Below the pieces are notes generated by a model that was not told the origin of the DNA, did not search any database, and saw nothing but the letters and a program-made list of their open reading frames with translations. This document shows positions 31,854 through 43,060 of a stretch of 64,000 nucleotides of DNA, piece by piece. Numbering within the stretch: the first letter of the stretch is position 1; each line of letters opens with the position of its first letter. The DNA is from Chara braunii (lineage: Eukaryota > Streptophyta > Charophyceae > Charales > Characeae): NCBI GenBank assembly GCA_003427395.1, contig BFEA01000121.1, forward strand, positions 1,191,834-1,255,833, given 5' to 3'. Made by a program: the position numbers and the translations under genes.

Positions 31854-32340
31854 ATGTTGAAAGAAACAGAGGTGACTTTCTCTTTCAAGGAGGCAATGAC
31901 ACTAGCACCTAAGTTGAAAGAGGAATTGAAAAAATTAATTGCGAAGAAAAGAATGAAAGTTAATCACTTGGGATCAGTCTTTCCCAGTCAGGTTAACAGG
32001 ACCTTGCCCGGGTGTAAGATGAGATTCGCAACCATAGGCTGTGGTTATTTAACAATCTATATTAATCAGGTGAAAATCCGAGCCTTAGTGGATTCTGGGG
32101 TGGAGATGATACTTATTTCTCAGAAGGCAATAGAAGTCTGTGACCTGACTGTTGATAGACCTGCGAGGCAAACACTAAGCAATATTGTTGGAAAACTCTT
32201 CGTGACATGATTTATTGACAATTTACCTATCAGAGTTGGGATGATGACAATCGAGCTATTGGGGTTCGTAATACCAGACTTGAACCATGAATGTATTGTG
32301 GGCACTCCGTTTTTGCAAAGGATGGAGGTTGTTCAGTTCT
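31854..32340 (+). pseudogene. Element 2 aspartic protease
   Basis: The pre-protease linker FSFKEAMTLAPKLKEELKKL is followed by the active-site motif IRALVDSGVEMILISQKAI with a standard D-S-G, then a TGA, then ECIVGTPFLQRMEVVQF as the second conserved stretch. Both parts are in the same frame. It differs from element 1, whose active site is D-D-G. Confidence 0.75.
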
Positions 32341-32739
32341 TCAGTCATGAAGGGTCGTCCTGGAACAATCTGCAAGATCCGGCGACTGCTCAAGAACAAA
32401 CCTTCATGGTCTGTACGGCCTATCATCACAAGCACAAGATATCATCCAACTAAATTAGAAGAGAAGAGTCTGCTGAGAGGATAAGAAAAATAAAAGAGAA
32501 AGACAAACAAGAATTTAAAGAGGAAGTTTCGGTTGATATCAATCATATTTCAAAGATGATGAAAGTCTTTGGCAAACTTAAAGACGAAGATAAGCAGATT
32601 GAGGCGTTTAAGAAGGTTGTTGAGACTGCCAAAGGTGAAAAATTTGCATTGAAGTTTGCATCACAACTAATATTTTTTTAGGAAAATAGTCACTGGGTCA
32701 AAAAAAAAATACACGCCCAAGGGGTTCAAGAAGAACTCA
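32341..32739 (+). other. Degenerate protease-RT spacer of element 2
   Basis: Coding-like, K/E-rich but broken by stops in all frames. No motif. Confidence 0.35.
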
Positions 32740-33692
32740 GTGACAGTCCTAATAGAAAAGGATTATGACGAGGCACTGGAAAAAAAAAAGAGAATTATCA
32801 AAGCATTATTTGGGAATAGAGTCACCAGGGAAAGGTTTGACACGATGAAGATAGACTGTGATCAATTTATTCCGGCTAAAGAGAAGGAATATATCTTCAA
32901 AGTGTGTCAAGAGTTTTCTGGTGCATTCTCCTTTAATAATGAAGAAAGAGGGCAATTGGATATGGATATGATTAAGACGACAAAAACCTGGATAGTTGAT
33001 CACATCTCATGGAATGGCAGACCAACTAAGTATGCCATGAAAGAAGAAGCAGAAGTGGTAAAACACCTTAACAAAAATATTGCATCCAATGTTGTTGAAC
33101 CTGCCGATGGACCGTATCGAAACCAGGGGGTGGATTGAGATGAATACAAAATCTTCAGAAGCTCGACTCAGTAACAGTGCGTGATGCAGGTAGTCTCCCT
33201 GATGCCGATCTTTTTTCTGAATCCTATGCTGATAGGTGCATTTATTCTTTAATTGACTTATACTCTGGCTATGATCAGTTTCTCATTGATCCCACTAGTC
33301 GGCCAATGACTGCCATGCATACGCCAAGGGGCCTCATTCAGATGTGCATGGTACCTCGAGGTTGGACTAATGGTGTGGCAGTGGTTCAAAGAGATATGAT
33401 CAAATTCATGCAGAACATCTCACCTGAGATAACTAGTCATTATATTGATGAGAATCCCAAGAAAGGACCTATGGTAAGAGATGAGACTTTGGTTGGGAAT
33501 GGCGTCAGGAAGTTTGTCAGGGAACATGCTAAAGGTGTGAAGCTGGTCCTAGAGAGACTTCAAAAGTATAATTTGGCTGCCAGTGGACCAAAGTCACTTC
33601 TCTTCCAAGCAAAGGTCACAATTTTGGGCTTCAGATGTTTCTCCAAGGGTAGGAGCCCTGATCCCAAGAAGATAGACAAAATTTTAAACTGA
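32740..33692 (+). pseudogene. Element 2 reverse transcriptase
   Basis: The N-terminal part (32740-33138) ends PTKYAMKEEAEVVKHLNKNI, the segment before the RT fingers. After a frame change, 33177-33692 has SLIDLYSGYDQFLID, TAMHTPRGLIQMCMVPRGWTN and HYIDENPKKGP. The catalytic pair D-D of the YxDD box is D-E here, which should abolish polymerase activity. The frame ends at a TGA where element 1 has W (IMNWPTP). The x-DD-x-x-x-KGP type box is shared with element 1, and the two RTs belong to one lineage. Confidence 0.8.
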
Positions 33693-33800
33693 CCCTTGCC
33701 CCTCAAGCGGGTGAAAGATGTCAAAAGCTTATTGGGTGTCTGTTGGCTCTAAAGGATTTTCATACCTCATTTTGCTACCCTTGCAGAACCTCTAAAAGAA

Positions 33801-34496
33801 ATGGTGAGACAAGGGGCTGACATATCTTTGACTGAGAAAAGACAGACTGTTGCAGAAACTCTGCAGGAAAAATTAAAAGATGGTGGTGTAGTGTTGGGAG
33901 TGCCCTACTACGATGATGAGGGAGGTAGACACTTCATCATTGAGGCAGATGGAGGACCAGTTGCTCTGAAAGGTGTACTCATACAAAAATATGAAAATGG
34001 TAGAGAAAGACCGCTGAGGTTTGAGAGCAGGACTCTTAACTTCACAGAAAGGGGCTACACCCAGTTCAGGAAAGAGCTACTGGTCATTATCCACTGTCTC
34101 AGGTGCTTCACACACTATGTAATTGGAAGGAGATTCATTCTGAGTACTGATGTGTCTGTTGTGATTAATGCAATTAAGAAACACCAACAAGTAGATCCAA
34201 CAGTGAGTAGATGGATGACCTTCATTTGGACTTTTGATTTTGTCTTGAAAAAGATTCCAACTGAAAAGAATAAGGCAGATGGCCTAAGTGGAATCGAATG
34301 GAGGAAAAATGAAGAAAAAGAAAATATTGAAGGAACTATTGAAGAATCTTCTTATGTTGATAATTTTCTGGATGAGAAAGATGATGAAGATTATGAAGTA
34401 CCAAGCTCCTATAAGTGGAGTTTATGGCCTGAAGAAAGAGACAGCTGGGGAGAAATTCTTGATGCCTATGTCTTTGAATCAATTCTCGAAAAATAA
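33801..34496 (+). pseudogene. Element 2 RT connection and RNase H
   Basis: 231 open codons. RNase H residues visible: D in IEADGGPVALKGVLIQ, E in QFRKELLVIIHCL, D in FILSTDVSVVINA. Then FDFVLKKIPTEKNKADGLSG, the link to integrase typical of gypsy pol. The C-terminus is a very acidic linker (DEKDDEDYE). In the same frame as RT and IN, with stops between. Confidence 0.8.
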
Positions 34497-34748
34497 GAGG
34501 ATGAAGAACAGAATGACTGATATGCAAAGATCAATGCAGCAACTGTAGCAGCCCATGAGATGGGGGACAGTTCATGCTCAAAGAATAAAGAAGAAGGTGA
34601 GAAGAAAGAGGAAGAAATATTATTCATCTCTGAAGGATACGATGAAATTTACCAAGAGATTGAGAAGAAAATGGAAAGAGAACAGTAAAAGGAATATTAT
34701 TGCAAGAATTGAAGGAAAAAGTTCAGGCTAAAGCGAGGTCACCTCTTT

Positions 34749-35375
34749 GTGGATAGCAAGGGAGGACTGTCTCCATTAAGAGTGGTATGTGGGAAAGAAA
34801 GACAACTGGAAATAATTGTTGCTCTACACAAGGGGGTTGTTGGTGGTCATAGGGCTGTTGAAGCTACCTATTCCAAAACTGTCAAGCTTTATTTATGGTC
34901 TGACATGAGAGACATGATTTACAAGTTCTGTAAATCATGTATGTTATGTCAGAAGAGATCTACCACGAGGATGATTAAACTCTTATTTCCTACTATCATG
35001 GTAGAACCAGGCAGCGGAGTTCATATGGATTTCATCACCATGCCATCAGGCAAGGGAGGGATGAGGTACATATTGAACGTGAGAGATAATTTTTCTGGCT
35101 AGTTTGAGGCAAAGACTCTGAGGAGGAAGACAACCGAGCAGGTGGTTGATTGGATAGAGGAAGTATATTGCAGACATTCCTTCATTAGAGAGTTTGTCTC
35201 AGATAGAGAGTCTGGATTCATAAATGAGATTGTAAGAAGAACCACTCTCAGATTGGGCGTTAGAATTCGATATGTAACTACTTACCATCCTCAAGCAAAC
35301 ACACCGGTCGAGAGAGGTCACATAACTCTAAAAGATTCATTGGCAAAATGGTGTGAAGGGAACCTCAGTAACTAG
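34749..35375 (+). pseudogene. Element 2 integrase core
   Basis: HHCC finger complete: HKGVVGGH, then SCMLCQKRS with normal spacing. Catalytic residues: D in GVHMDFITMP, D in FVSDRESGF, E in NTPVERGH, with 35 residues between the second D and the E. A TAG at 35100-35102 interrupts the core after VRDNFSG, and another stop follows at 35373. Same frame throughout. It would insert cDNA; probably inactive. Confidence 0.82.
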
Positions 35376-35384
35376 CCAAAGGTA

Positions 35385-35954
35385 TTGAGAATTGCAGTCT
35401 ACGCTGACAATATTACTATCAAGAGAACCATTGGTTATGCTCCATTCACTCTGCGGTGTGGTCGATTTGCTAGTCTGCCTATTGAAAGTATAATCAGAAC
35501 ACGGTCAAGTCAAGAGAGTAACAGGAAATATTCTATTTCAGAGCTTCTTCAGATCAGAATGAAAATATCAGAGGTTGACCAGACAGTAATGGATGTTGCA
35601 GAGAGAATGACAACCAACAGACTGTCAGCCCAAAAAAGGTGGAAGAAAAAGAGATACATAAGTAAAGAAAAACTCAAGGTTGGTGACGTTGTTCTTCTAT
35701 TCGACAGTTCTCTTGAGACTTAGTGGACCACACGGTTGGAGTCTAGATGGCTCGATCCTTACAGGATTACAGGAGAAGCAGAGGGCAAAGTCTATGAGAT
35801 TGAAGAGCTAGATGACTCAAGAGTTCATGACATGGTGTCAGGGTCAAGACTTCGTAAGTTCATGTTCATAGACATTGACCTAATTCCCATAATGACTGGG
35901 AAGAAAGGAAATAAAGGACAGTCATCCAGTAAGAAGATAGTTTCTGAAAATTAA
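35385..35954 (+). pseudogene. Element 2 integrase C-terminal region
   Basis: Reads LRIAVYADNITIKRTIGYAP, then KEKLKVGDVVLLFDSSLET, a TAG, and ESRWLDPYRITGEAEGKVYE and VSGSRLRKF. This matches element 1 (LVLLYDSTLER, NRWMGPYHVVKR, VSGARLKVF). The G-P-Y motif is D-P-Y here. It ends in a short basic tail, much shorter than in element 1. Confidence 0.75.
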
Positions 35955-37421
35955 GAGCAAGCACAGTGAGACAACAAGACACTAAAAAGAGCTAAAGTTT
36001 TATAGACATTGATTATTCCTGCATGATCAGTCCAGCGAGTTAATTTTCAGCATGCCATATTTTGACACGAGAGACTTGAGAAAGATCTTATAGCTGATTT
36101 ACGTTCGTCTGTGCATCTGAATTATTTTTTCTCCAGAGACAGTGAGATCAAAGTTATTGATGCAGAGCCACAATCGATCCATGAGTATCTTACCTCTGAG
36201 CAGGGAATAATTTTACAGTGAAAAGGGCGATGGGAAATCATCCTTCAAAATTTTAATGCAGTATCCAGTTAAGAGAATTCATGGCTGTGGCCTATCAAAA
36301 AGTAATCAGTATTGATCCCTCATAGCTAAGAGAGGCTGACATGCTTAAGAGAGTTAGCTCTATCTGATCTGAGAGTTATCAGTACAGGGACTTCTTGTCG
36401 GCTAAGCTGCCTGTCCGAGAAAGCTATCAGGAATGTGGGCATGAAGAGGTTCAACCATGTTTGATAAGAGAGTTGTCAACTGGGGGACTTCGTGCTTTTT
36501 GACTAAGTTGTCTACCTTCAGTTTCAGATGAGGGAAGAAACCTCTCTGGAAACATTATCTCTATTATTCCTTGAGGCTGACGGAGGTCTCTTGAAAGTAC
36601 TCTCAGGTGAGGGAAGGGACCTCTCTGAGATCAGTATTTTGTATTTCCTAAGGCCGAAGGGAGGTCTCAAGCGAATACATTGTCGACTGCTGCTTATTGT
36701 TGTTTAGTGCCTCTTGAGACTGAAGGGACGTCATTTGATAAATATTTGTCATGTTGCTTGGGGCATAGATTGCCTGTTTGTGGGATTTGAGATGCTTATC
36801 TGATTGTCTGTGCCTGGGGTTTTCTCTTCTCTAACCTAAAGATGCATTGATTGTCGGGGCTAGCCAGAGCCTTATGGCAGTAGGTTGCAATTTGGTGGGG
36901 TCAGCAGGTCCTTGACACGAGTGTCAAATTCCGTAGTTGACTGAGGCTTAGAATCCGTGGGTCTGGCTAGTGAGGTCAGAAGGGGTCGGCTGAAACCCTA
37001 TTGCAGTCAAAGGATGCAATCCGGTGAGGTTCGCCAGAGCCTGAAACTGTGGTTAGACCGGGTCCCACGTTCGAAAATCTGGGCGGGGCAGCTAGCGAGC
37101 TAGGCCAAAAACTGGTGGGTGAACCGCTCCCCGACCGCAGTGGTCAAATCCGGGTACGGGACAGTCTGACTAACGGGAGGTCTACTGTCATAGGGTGACC
37201 AGACCCGCTATAGTCTAGGTAATCTAGCGAGAATGTCAAATGGCTGCCATACTCGAGCAGAGGGTATACTAGTCCTAACCTGGAGGCAGGTTAAAGGGGT
37301 CGTCAAGACAAATGGTCTGATTGGTCCTCGCATGAGGAGGGCCGAATAAGGTATGTCAGACTGACGGGAGGTTTGTCATTCTTGGCCAGTGGTGGGCGGT
37401 AACCAAGGCAATCAATAACTC
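35955..37421 (+). other. Post-integrase spacer of element 2
   Basis: No ORF supported. A tandem duplication of about 83 bp lies at 36520-36683 (AGGGAAG..ACCTCTCTG...GAGGTCTC). GGGAGGT-containing repeats occur near 37170 and 37370. Element 1 has only about 110 bp between IN and LTR, so this tail is specific to element 2. Confidence 0.5.
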
Positions 37422-37748
37422 TTGGGTGTGAAAAACTGTCTTGTAATGCGTATTAATTCGTTATTTTATATTTTCATTATTTTATTACTTTATTTTGGGT
37501 TTTATTTTGTTTACTTGTTGCTTGGCTGGTTAATTGTCGGGGAGCATTTTCACTGGGACAATTTGTTGTCTGTGGAACGCGCTGTTTTGGAGGTATGTAA
37601 AAAATTATTTGAAGTTCCTAGACCAGGGGGAAAAAAAGAGGTTTGGTATCCCCTTCCCCTTTTATCCGGGAAGTTGAGGAGACGCCTCACTCGGATAAGA
37701 GAAAGAGAACAGGGTTTGGTATCCCCTGAGTTGCTTGAGAAGCAGTGA
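37422..37748 (+). CDS. Possible ORF with one transmembrane segment
   Basis: 108 codons; residues of about 14-40 are strongly hydrophobic (FYIFIILLLYFGFYFVYLLL), and the rest is basic. The position between IN and the 3' LTR is where env-like genes lie in some plant gypsy elements, but the hydrophobic stretch comes from T-rich DNA and could be chance. No signal peptide, cleavage site or cysteine pattern supports a true envelope. Confidence 0.2.
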   Translation: MGVKNCLVMRINSLFYIFIILLLYFGFYFVYLLLGWLIVGEHFHWDNLLSVERAVLEVCKKLFEVPRPGGKKEVWYPLPLLSGKLRRRLTRIREREQGLVSPELLEKQ

Positions 37749-38112
37749 ATATATCCCACTTAAGCCAAAAAGCAGAAAAAGGGTTTGGTATGCCCTATCC
37801 GCAGCAAGGCGAACAAAATGAGTTTCACGAGCACTGAGACCAGATTGACAATGTCCTTGACTCTGCTGTCAAGATGAAGGGTGAGGTAACTCTTCTGATG
37901 AAAATTCAGACAGGACTCAGACATCAGAGTGGTGAAGGGTCTAAGCCAGTAGCAAATGAGAAAGTAAAATAATCCTTTTTAATTTTACTTGATGGCCGAT
38001 AAGCGGCCTGGTTCACAAGGAACCTGAATCCCCAACCTTAAGGTATTCAAACTCTTAAGTCAAAGACACTATGAGATATGAAAAAGACTGAGAAGTTAAG
38101 AAAAAAGAAGAC
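37749..38112 (+). other. Spacer with repeated PPT-like motif
   Basis: No gene. Three purine-run plus GGTTTGGTAT motifs occur around 37640, 37714 and 37785, resembling the sequence at the 3' LTR junction (GGGGGTTTGGTATCA, 38886-38900). Confidence 0.5.
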
Positions 38113-38586
38113 TCAGAAGTTCACGGAAAGGACCTCGTGCTTATACAAGATGTAAAAGATAACCATGAATTTTATCTGAAGCAGAGAGAGAAGGAAGAAA
38201 ATGCAACAGAGAGTGCAGCTATTGAATTGGGGCAGAGAAGGAGTCATGCAAGGTGCAGGTGGAGGCATTGCGGGCACTAAGGCTTTACTCGCCGTGGGAG
38301 AGATGGGAGCCCTGGGAGTATATGGAGGGGTAGAAGTGTTGGGCGCACCGTAGCGGATCTCGAACTTCTTTTGAAAGTACTCCATCCTGTTAGGGGATGG
38401 AGTTCTTTCATACCACGCCGCAAACGAATGGTGGGGATAAGATCTTGGCTGAGCGCCGTATTCTCTAGGATCATCTTCCTCTTCCTCTGAACTGTATTCA
38501 CGTCGTGCGTGAGCCGACGACTCTTCACGCGCCTTCCTTCCTCTACCACCTCTTCCTCTTCCCTGTCCTCTACGTGCCTCAGGCAT
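38113..38586 (-). CDS. Antisense RG-rich ORF between integrase and 3' LTR
   Basis: 157 codons on the strand opposite the rest of element 2. The N-terminus is RG-rich (MPEARRGQGRGRGGRGRKAR), typical of RNA-binding RGG regions. It is followed by an acidic run (SSEEEEDDP), a YERTPSPNRMEYFQKKFEIR segment, a proline-rich part, and a hydrophobic C-terminus that may be intron read-through. Retand-type Tat elements of plants are known to carry an antisense extra ORF at this place; whether this ORF is related I cannot tell. Alternatively it is the start of a gag from an inserted fragment. Confidence 0.45.
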   Translation of the reverse strand: MPEARRGQGRGRGGRGRKAREESSAHARREYSSEEEEDDPREYGAQPRSYPHHSFAAWYERTPSPNRMEYFQKKFEIRYGAPNTSTPPYTPRAPISPTASKALVPAMPPPAPCMTPSLPQFNSCTLCCIFFLLSLLQIKFMVIFYILYKHEVLSVNF

Positions 38587-38875
38587 GGTGCGGAAGTGAA
38601 AAGTGTGCAGCGGTAGAAGTTGAGGTAGCGAACAGTATAAGAATGTAAAGAAGGTTATACTACAAAAAGGGACAAGAAAACGGTCGCACAGGGCGCGTAG
38701 CGATACTATGTGATCGATAAAAGGGAAACGGATGAAAAGGAAAAGGGGAAGAGACGCAGTGATAAAAGAACTGACCGCGATCGCAAGTCACAGCGAACCA
38801 CTGTGGTATGTTGAATGAGTGAGGGTGTTAAAGCCTATCTTATATCCGCCAAGCAGTGCCCTTCGACCCACCGGG

Positions 38876-38900
38876 GACGCTGGGTGGGGGTTTGGTATCA
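38876..38900 (+). promoter_or_regulatory. Polypurine tract region of element 2
   Basis: A G-rich stretch (GCTGGGTGGGGG) followed by TTTGGTATCA lies immediately before the 3' LTR start TGTTGGAGGG. It is less pure than usual. The position is dictated by the LTR boundary. Confidence 0.6.
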
Positions 38901-40915
38901 TGTTGGAGGGCGCGGTGTCCCGACCCTCCTCTGTGTCTGACTTCTGCTCATGACCAGCTCCTCGCTTTGACACCCACGGCTCGTCGGGTAGTTCCCGAAC
39001 CTCCAAGGCCCACTTAGTATGCCAGGTTATACCCTGCCAAGGACCAGCCCAGTTGGCGTTTGCCCTTAGCAAAAGCGTGCGACATTGAACTTTTCATTGG
39101 TCCACGCAGGTCCGGCGCTCTGTTGTACAACAGAGCACTACTAGCCTGTGGTCGTGGTAGCCACCGGGTTCACCCAGGGACGCGAAGGGAGAGGGACCGA
39201 CGCGGTCACTTTTACTGCGTGTCGAGTGCCCACTAACCGGGTTATGGGTTAGATACCTAGGCTCGTTGTTACACTCGAACAGAAAAAGGGGTAAAAGAAA
39301 AAGAAAGAAAAAAAAAAAAGTGGGATAAGAAGAGAAAAAAGAAGTCAAGCGTCGGACCCGTGCGCAGATTTGGACCCTCGCTTCAGTTTGGGACGATCTG
39401 GTGGTCTCTGGCTGCGACGGCGTTATGATTTTCTTTTCTTTCCTATTTTGTTGTTATTATTATTACTCGATTTTTTTATTCGATTTTTCCCTTTTATCGT
39501 TTTGTGAACCACTAACGATTCATTTTCGAACCTCGAGCGCAACCTGGTGTTCTAGACTGGCCGACTCTTTGTTTATCACCCTGGGGTTGACCTGTCGATC
39601 GGGCGCCGCGCGGTAGGACCCCAAAACAGGGGCGACCTGCGGCAGCATCGGTAGGAGGCTTATCACCCCCGTGGAAGGTCATAAGCCCTCTCCTTGCCAT
39701 CGGACACGGGTACCCGATAGAAGTAGGCAGACGGCGCGTTTTCAAGAGAGAAGGGCGGCCGTCGGTATCCCGTTATGGGACCACTACGTCGAACCCGCGG
39801 TCATTTCATATTAAAATGAGGGGACTAGAGATTGACAAAAGAATGAGCCGCTTGCGTTATGACCGTTGGAGTTCGGCTTCCTGGTTTTCCCTTTTCTTTT
39901 CCTCTTTCTTTCGTTTTACTCGTCTTATTAAAATTTTGAAAAGACATTTTTCTTAATTTATAGAGTCCGAAAAAAAAATTTGCATTCCTCGTTTAGAGCA
40001 CAGGGATTGCGGTAAGCAGTGATCTTATAAAGGTTGGGGGAGGTGAGCCTCTGGATACTTGGACTCTGGCAGCCCTGTTACGCTGAGTATGGTGGGCTTG
40101 AAGAGGGAGGATCGAGCAGTGAGGTGTGCTCGCGAGTTTGTCTGTGTGCGAGTGCCCTAAGTNNNNNNNNNNNNNNNNNNNNNNNNNNNNNNNNNNNNNN
40201 NNNNNNNGTATGGTGGGCTTGAAGAGGGAGGATCGAGCAGTGAGGTGTGCTCGCGAGTTTGTCTGTGTGCGAGTGCCCTAAGTGTTAGAGTGTGGCTGTT
40301 TCGGAACTCGGCGCCCAGGTGTTGTGTGTTGTTCGGCCGAGAGCGGGTTAACTATGGTACGCCACATTGGGTTGTATGTGTATAGGCCAAGATGCCATCA
40401 GTTCCTCTGGAAGTGGGAGCAGATGTCGGGGGAAGAGCCTACGGTGACGGTTGTACTGGATTACACCTACGGTAGGCAGGAGGCTAAACTAAAGGTGAAC
40501 GTAGAAGGGGGAAAGGAAGAAGAAATGCGGGCAGACCAAGGCCTACAGATGGCGGTCTCAGAGGCTAAGGACAGAGCGGAAAGGAGGTGTAGAAGGGACG
40601 GGGTCACAAATGAGCTGAAGGTGACCATATCGTACCTAGAGACAGAGACTTCAACTGATACGATAGAGAGGGAGCAGCAGCAGATCGGGACACGGAGGTT
40701 GAGAGTGAAGCCAGTGATTTCGCATGGACGGGACCAGTAGCGGAGACCCTGTCTTCGCATGGACGGGACCAGTAGCGGAGGGACCATCCGTCGACAAAGC
40801 TTGTGGAAAGTGGCCCAGAGGCCAACTCGCGATGACGAAGAGACTAGAGCTGCTAGACTACGAAGCAAGAGAGGTCAAAAGCGTGACGACGAGGCGCAGA
40901 AGAGAGCTCGGTGGT

Positions 40916-40965
<50 letters not shown>

Positions 40966-41385
40966 GAGACTGGAGGTCGAGGCACACCGTGAAAGGTGGT
41001 CACGAGCGCGTTCCGACGAGACGCTTTGGGGCGATTTGTCGCGTATTGGCAGATGCTTCATACTCTCGCTATGGTCACCGTACACTCAGACGCGCTCGTT
41101 TTTTTTTGTGTGGCGATCATCTCAACTTCGTCGGAGTAGTAGTTTAATCATGGCATGCGAGCCTTCAGCTGGTAGAGTATGATTAGTGGACTACTGCACT
41201 GACCGTGGGCTATGTTGAGTGTGGGAACGAAAGGGGGAACAGTGAAGAGGTGCGTAAATGAGCAGTCGAATGTGCGACACTCACGCTGTTGCATTATGGA
41301 CGTGTGTGCTCCTTTTTGCTCGGAATCCTTTGCGAGAGCCCGTTGTAACTGATATCTGCTCTCTCTGTGAACATCACTTCCACCC
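38901..41385 (+). repeat. 3' LTR of element 2, first part
   Basis: Aligns with 20044 to about 22521. It contains the 45-N gap (40163-40207), a GA run (40921-40964), and ends in CATCACTTCCACCCA, where homology to the 5' LTR stops. Confidence 0.9.
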
Positions 41386-41519
41386 ACCTGCCCCTTTACA
41401 CGCTGCCATCACTTCAGCTGACTGAGAGGTCTCGTGAAGTGTTTGGATCGTTGTATTCTCTGCGGTTTGTCACTGAGGGTATTGTGTGAAGTTCATTGAG
41501 CCTGATCAGTTGGAAGATG

Positions 41520-41860
41520 AGAAAGGAGAGATAAGGAGAAAAGGAGGAATGAAGAGAACGAAAGGGGAAGAGGCAAACAAACGAACAGAAGGAAGACACG
41601 CAACTACAGACAGACAAGGACCAACCCGAACAAAAACAGAAAGAAGCATAAGAACAAACAAAAATTGTCAAGCAGAAACACACAGTCATGCAAACAGTTA
41701 GACACAAGAGCAAACAGACAAAGGCAGACAGACAGAAACAGATACACAGGACAGACAAAAACAGACAGACACAAGCAGATGTCGACCGATAGACAAAAAG
41801 GACAGACACCAACAGTCAGACAGACTGATACAAGACAAACAGACTGCGGTAGAAGAACAT
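41520..41860. repeat. CAGA-rich low-complexity tract
   Basis: Purine-rich sequence dominated by ACAGACAGA and ACAAACAGA. The long cysteine-, leucine- and valine-rich open frames on the opposite strand (up to 133 codons) are artefacts of this composition. Confidence 0.8.
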
Positions 41861-41919
41861 AAAGAAACGAGACGAAGGGTGATCTTTTGGGTATATGTGG
41901 CACCTATGATGAGAAGGGG

Positions 41920-42270
41920 GAACGAGATGGTAAGTGAGGCGAGAGACTTACCTGACACTGGAAGCGTGCGACACTGGATACTGTATGACCATACCTTGGG
42001 AAAGTCGTTGTAAGAAGGAGCTCCCCTCTGCAGTCTGACGCCGAAACGCCAGGTAGGACACCAACGCTGGATCTGATAATGATGATGATGAGAGGGCACT
42101 TACCTTGTATTGGCGATAGTCTGCATTAGCGAAGTCTTCAAGTACTTTGATTTGTCGCTGATGTCAACAGTTGCATTGTCAACCTGTAGGCTGTAGTGGT
42201 CGTGTAGGAGTAGGCTGGGCGCCGAGCGCCAGATAGGATATCAACTATGGTTCTTCGTTGATGATGATGG
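41920..42270. repeat. Degenerate tandem duplication of about 170 bp
   Basis: GACGCCGAAACGCCAGGTAGG...GATGATGATGAG near 42040-42090 is echoed by GCCGAGCGCCAGATAGGATA...GATGATGATGGG near 42217-42268, with a CACTTACCT / GACTTACCT start to each unit. Confidence 0.5.
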
Positions 42271-42391
42271 GCATATTCCAACATTGTCAATTATGAACTC
42301 TTGGTGTGTTCTTATTTGGTGACTCTCGTGATGCAATGCGGTTGTTGGGTCGAGGTCGAGACTGTCTGGACTCATATGTATGATGCTGTTT

Positions 42392-42447
42392 TTTTTTTAA
42401 TTATTATTATCAATTATTATTATTATTATTATTACGATTACTATTAT
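42392..42447. repeat. (ATT)n microsatellite
   Basis: ATT repeats with interruptions, directly next to the solo LTR boundary at 42448. Confidence 0.9.
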
Positions 42448-43060
42448 TGTAATCCGACTAGTCCTCTTCGTTACTTCACCTGCATGCAAGCAGATGGCGC
42501 ATCACACTGGCAGCAAGCGCAAACTCAAAACTCAGAGATATAATGGAGACCGAAAACACAGTGCAGATGCAGACTCGCTTCAGACTGTTTGTGGCACATA
42601 GCGCCCACACAACTTTCTCGGTTCGCATAAGCCGCCGAGACAGTGTTTCCGCATGGCTTCCGCAAGAATGAATGAATGGCTGTGCGCGGCCTCTTGATTT
42701 ATTCTTTTGTGGCTCGTCGGCCTGCCTGTTTCCCTGGCCCACGGTGCACGCAGTCCCACGCAGTACTTGCTTGACTGAACCAGGATTGACTGGGACTGGG
42801 TATCTGCTGACTGGACAAAGTGCGACTGGGACTGGATACCTGCTGACTGGACAAAGTGCGGCTAGGACTGGGTACCTGCTGACTGGACAAAGTGCGACTG
42901 GGACTTTATTTTGTTGTCAGTGCTAGGAGTGCCTTCGCTGAGTCAGCTATAAACTGGTTCATATTTGACCCCTAAGACCTACCTGCGTCAGCTAACCTAC
43001 GGATATGCAGTTCAAACCCTCACGACCACGCTAGGTACGGGCAACCTGCAGACCCCGTAG
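42448..43060 (-). mobile_element. Solo LTR, minus orientation, family of the 62-kb LTR
   Basis: Its reverse complement aligns with about 61860-62596: CAGTCAAGCAAGTAC..., ATAAATCAAGAGGC, CATTCATTC, GCCATGCGGAA, TCTGAGTTTTGAGT and the end GTGAAG...ACA. No PBS follows its inner end, and no internal region adjoins, so it is a solo LTR. The right boundary (about 43060-43110) is uncertain. It carries a 36-bp minisatellite expansion not seen in the other copy. Confidence 0.7.
42787..42905. repeat. 36-bp minisatellite, about 3.3 copies
   Basis: The unit contains CTGCTGACTGGACAAAGTGC then GACTGGGACTGGGTAC. It lies within the solo LTR. Confidence 0.9.

Noticed and set aside
37422-37748. Envelope gene of element 2
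   Set aside because: Only one hydrophobic stretch from T-rich DNA; no signal peptide, cysteine pattern or cleavage site. Listed only as a low-confidence ORF.
41414-42099. Cys/Val/Leu-rich minus-strand ORFs resembling membrane proteins
   Set aside because: They are the complement of a CAGA-rich tract; the apparent hydrophobicity follows from TCTG/TGTC repeats.
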